This document shows positions 6,068 to 8,240 of a DNA stretch of 8,240 bases, one piece after another. The translations under genes and the position numbers were made by a program. Origin of the DNA: Phenylobacterium sp. (lineage in GTDB: Bacteria > Pseudomonadota > Alphaproteobacteria > Caulobacterales > Caulobacteraceae); the NCBI GenBank assembly GCA_025350885.1, contig JANXXA010000340.1, forward strand, positions 1 to 8,240, given 5' to 3'. Below the pieces are notes generated by a model, which had not been told where the DNA came from, did not search any database, and saw only the letters and a program-made list of their open reading frames with translations. Each line of letters begins with the position of its first letter. The first letter of the stretch is position 1.

Positions 6068-7456
6068 GTGGGCTTAGGTGATCGGGTATCTTCGTTATTT
6101 CGGCGCGGCGCACGCAGGGACACGAGCGTCGAGCTTGACCTGACGCGCCCGGTCTCGGAGTTGTTTGCGCAAGGGTCGTCGCGGGCCGAGGCGGCAACCG
6201 CCACTGGCGGCCTGCCCCGGTTCAAGGCCACGGCGGCCGATCAGGTTGATCGCCGCCGTTCCGACCGCTTTACCGCGATGCGGATGAAGCTGCGCAACGC
6301 CTTCACTCCGTCGCAGCCGGTCAGCGACCGCCAGATGTTCGCCGGCCGCACCGAAGTCCTGGGCGCGATGATCGGATCGATCGAGGACCAGCGGCTGCAC
6401 CTAGTCATTTACGGCGAGCGCGGGATCGGCAAGACCTCCCTGCTGCACATGCTGTCCGAGGCAGCGCGTGAGGCGCGCTACATCGTCGTCTATTCCTCCT
6501 GCGGCGCGGCGTCGAATTTCGAGGAGACCTTCCGCGCGGCAGCGGCAGACATCCCCCTGCTTTATCACAGCAATTTCGGACCCAACACGCAGGAGGCCGA
6601 GGCCGGCTCGTCGCTGGCCGACCTGCTGCCTGAGCGGTTCTCGCCGCGTCAGTTCGCCGACCTGTGCGTCAAGCTCACCGGCACCCGGGCGCTGATCATC
6701 CTGGATGAATTCGACCGTTGCGAGTCCAGCGAGTTCCGCCGTGACCTCGCCGAGCTGATTAAGTTCCTCTCTGACCGCTCGGTGCGGATGCAGGTGGTGA
6801 TCGGCGGCGTGGCGGCCGATCTTGCCGAGCTGGTGGAACATATTCCCTCGATCCGCCGCAACATTCTGGCGGTCCGCGTCCCGTTGATGTCCGAAGCCGA
6901 GATCCGCAGCCTGGTCGCCACGGGCGAACGCGCCAGCGGCCTGACGTTCGATCCCGCCGCCAGCGATTTCATCGTCAATGTGGCGCGTGGTTGGCCCTAT
7001 ATCGCGACCCTGCTTTGCCATCATTCGGGGCTGAATGCGATCGACGCCGGGCGCGGAACCGTGCTGCCGGACGATGTCTCCGCGGCGCTGGACGAGTCGT
7101 TGCTGGAGTTGCGCGCACGGATGGCCAAGCCGATCCAGTTGCAGGTCGAACGCCTGCTCGCCGACGGCGGCGGCAAGCTGCTGACGTTGATCGCCGGCGC
7201 GTCGCTGGTGGGGGGGGGCGAATTCAGCAGCGCCGATATCGACGCCGCCTCGCCGAAAAGCGGCGACGCCACCGCAGCCAAGCGGTTTGCCGAGGAGCTG
7301 TCGGCCGAGAAACTGCTGCTGGAGCGCCGCGACGACGCCTATGGGCGCCGCTATGGCTTCGTCGAGGACAGCCTGCCGCCCTACCTGTGGTTCCTCGGCC
7401 AGCAGCAGATCCACCAGGACCAGCAGGTAAAGACCCCGCGCGTCAGCAACGGTTAG
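6068..7456 (+). CDS. P-loop ATPase, AAA_16/STAND-like, function unknown
   Basis: 462 residues. After a variable, arginine-rich N-terminal region of about 85 residues comes MFAGRTEVLGAMIGSI, the F-x-GR-x-E-x-L box that precedes the P-loop in Orc1/Cdc6-like and STAND NTPases. Walker A is GERGIGKTS (116-124, K122, T123), and Walker B is ALIILDEFDR (208-217, D213, E214). VRMQVVIGGVA is a likely sensor-1 strand. The C-terminal third (from about 300) is helical and could be a winged-helix or effector region; I see no enzyme domain and no membrane segment. Such proteins act as nucleotide-controlled switches or assembly factors. It is divergent from the glycosyltransferase operon, so a role in polysaccharide production or its control is possible but unproven. 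A run of nine G at 7210-7218 lies inside the gene. Confidence 0.85.
   Translation: MGLGDRVSSLFRRGARRDTSVELDLTRPVSELFAQGSSRAEAATATGGLPRFKATAADQVDRRRSDRFTAMRMKLRNAFTPSQPVSDRQMFAGRTEVLGAMIGSIEDQRLHLVIYGERGIGKTSLLHMLSEAAREARYIVVYSSCGAASNFEETFRAAAADIPLLYHSNFGPNTQEAEAGSSLADLLPERFSPRQFADLCVKLTGTRALIILDEFDRCESSEFRRDLAELIKFLSDRSVRMQVVIGGVAADLAELVEHIPSIRRNILAVRVPLMSEAEIRSLVATGERASGLTFDPAASDFIVNVARGWPYIATLLCHHSGLNAIDAGRGTVLPDDVSAALDESLLELRARMAKPIQLQVERLLADGGGKLLTLIAGASLVGGGEFSSADIDAASPKSGDATAAKRFAEELSAEKLLLERRDDAYGRRYGFVEDSLPPYLWFLGQQQIHQDQQVKTPRVSNG
7210..7218 (+). repeat. Homopolymeric G9 tract inside the ATPase gene
   Basis: Nine consecutive G bases encode part of LVGGGEF (near residue 383). As written, the frame is intact to the stop at 7456. 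Loss of one G would shift the frame to a stop at 7428-7430; gain of one G would move it into a frame that stays open to 8178. It could be slippage-prone, or simply a sequencing hazard. Confidence 0.9.
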
Positions 7457-7463
7457 GCCCTAC

Positions 7464-7492
7464 CCCGGCTGGCGTGAATCACGTCGGCCGGG
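7464..7492. terminator. Possible hairpin between convergent ATPase and kinase genes
   Basis: CCCGGC (7464-7469) pairs with GCCGGG (7487-7492), and an inner CGTG-AAT-CACG stem extends it across a small internal loop. It sits 7 nt after the ATPase stop in a 77-nt convergent gap. No T run follows on either strand, so it may be a weak or factor-assisted terminator. Confidence 0.4.
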
Positions 7493-7533
7493 AAACAATA
7501 AGGTCGCCGCCGCGCCGGCAGCGGCATCGGGGG

Positions 7534-8028
7534 TCAGTCCACTCTCCAGTGATCGTAAAGCGCCAGTTCATTGGCGCCAGGACGTTCGAAGAGTTCCGAC
7601 CATTTGAGGAGCTCTGCCTTCGTGATCGCGAACGCGCCAAATGGTCGATCCGCATTACGGCGCGACAGGCGGTTCCAAAGTTCATCGACTGGAGGGTCAA
7701 GGAGGCACAATACAACCCGCGCTCCGACCTCACGAGCGCCGGTTCGGTAGAGGTCGCGTTCCTCTCTCGCCCAGACCCCCCAGTCCAAGACGACATTGCA
7801 GCCAAGCTCCAGGGCGCGCACAGCGGTCGGCCATTGCAAGCGCTCGACCCGACCCCGAAACGGCCCGGCTTCAGCTTCCGATGTGGAAATGCCCGGGTAG
7901 AGTTCATGCAGCCAGAGGTCCGCCGTCAGTCGAAGCGCGGGAACCTCCTGTTCAATCCGCTCGGCGAGCGTCGTCTTGCCCGAGCCCGGCAGCCCGCAGG
8001 TAAGGTAGAGCGTCGGCGCGCGGGTCAC
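7534..8028 (-). CDS. Small P-loop kinase-like protein (AAA_33 type)
   Basis: 164 residues, a single nucleotide-binding domain of the AAA_33/predicted-kinase type. Walker A is GLPGSGKTT (12-20). LTADLW (D37) and VVLDWGVW (D82) are in the positions where small-molecule kinases of this fold bind substrate and metal, and LWNRLSRRNADRP (around 117-129) supplies the arginine-rich lid. Relatives include phosphotransferases acting on nucleosides, antibiotics or polynucleotide ends, as well as many with no known substrate, and I cannot choose among them. The start is GTG 8028, six residues before the first beta strand; no ribosome-binding site is clear, but the frame has no better start. It converges on the ATPase gene and shows no sign of belonging to the glycan operon, so it may be an unrelated neighbour. 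Confidence 0.82.
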   Translation of the reverse strand: MTRAPTLYLTCGLPGSGKTTLAERIEQEVPALRLTADLWLHELYPGISTSEAEAGPFRGRVERLQWPTAVRALELGCNVVLDWGVWAREERDLYRTGAREVGARVVLCLLDPPVDELWNRLSRRNADRPFGAFAITKAELLKWSELFERPGANELALYDHWRVD

Positions 8029-8240
8029 GTCAGATCAACCGCAGGCTTCGGCTCACTGGGCGCTGTACGCCGCCTTTGTTCGCCAACCGTCGGCAAGCTC
8101 CGCCCCCGCTGTTCCGGGGCGAGACTAGGCGTGAGGCGCACCTGCGGACAAGACGGCAGGGTTGTGAGGGGTCGTTGAAGAGCTGACGGTTCGCGACCCA
8201 AGGGACTCATGGGCCTCAAGTGTCAGATTTTATCGACGAG

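Noticed and set aside
6401..7414. A 337-codon open frame on the minus strand opposite the ATPase
   Set aside because: It is antisense to clear Walker A and B motifs, has glutamine/histidine-rich composition and no family resemblance.
7534..8028. Zeta-toxin interpretation of the P-loop kinase
   Set aside because: No small antitoxin gene lies next to it, and the motifs fit the general AAA_33 kinase group as well.
6991..8178. A 395-codon plus-strand frame overlapping the ATPase end and the kinase gene
   Set aside because: The sequence is arginine/alanine-rich with no motifs and runs antisense to the kinase. Kept only as the frame reached if the G9 tract gained one base.
8025..8219. A 64-codon minus-strand frame upstream of the kinase
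   Set aside because: Proline/arginine-rich with no motif, no ribosome-binding site, and it overlaps the kinase start in another frame. I see nothing else supportable in 8029-8240.
8209..8240. A possible gene start (ATG 8209, reading MGLKCQILST) after AAGGGA
   Set aside because: Only ten codons are visible and the spacing to the ribosome-binding-like sequence is too short to support a call.
1..8240. tRNA, rRNA, CRISPR arrays, prophage or transposase genes
   Set aside because: No cloverleaf, rRNA-like stretch, spaced direct repeats or transposase motifs were seen on either strand.

Overview
The window is GC-rich chromosomal DNA from what is probably an alphaproteobacterium, most likely of the Caulobacteraceae (Caulobacter/Phenylobacterium type). 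Three things point there: the dense GC-rich coding style with GTG and TTG starts, an intergenic element bounded by a GTCATCCCGG-type inverted repeat, and a promoter upstream of the acyl carrier protein gene that fits the Caulobacter housekeeping pattern (TTGACGS-N10-14-GCTANAWC). The taxonomic call is inference. The content is mainly a surface-polysaccharide or glycan assembly and decoration locus.

Layout. (1) 1-1497, minus strand: a small acyl carrier protein (TTG start) followed after 32 nt by an FkbH-type HAD-IIIC protein, whose C-terminus runs off the left edge. In characterised systems this pair loads a glyceryl unit from 1,3-bisphosphoglycerate onto the carrier protein. (2) 1498-1891: a 394-nt divergent intergenic region holding the ACP promoter and a composite, nested inverted repeat (1595-1784). 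(3) 1892-2962, plus strand: a multi-pass acyltransferase-3 family membrane protein. It converges on (4) 2959-5800, minus strand: three family-2 glycosyltransferases, two of them tightly coupled (2-nt gap). The stop codons at the 2959-2962 junction overlap. (5) 6068-7456, plus strand: a divergently transcribed P-loop ATPase of the AAA_16/STAND-like kind with a run of nine G inside the gene. (6) 7534-8028, minus strand: a small P-loop kinase-like protein. In 8029-8240 I see no supportable gene.

How it could work together. The three glycosyltransferases would add sugars to a lipid-linked or surface glycan. The acyltransferase-3 protein would O- or N-acylate that glycan. FkbH plus ACP could supply an unusual acyl (glyceryl-derived) donor. 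The known families support each separate role. The link between glyceryl-ACP and the polysaccharide genes is a hypothesis from neighbourhood only. The ATPase and the kinase have no assignable substrate from sequence; the ATPase may be a regulatory or assembly NTPase of the same locus.
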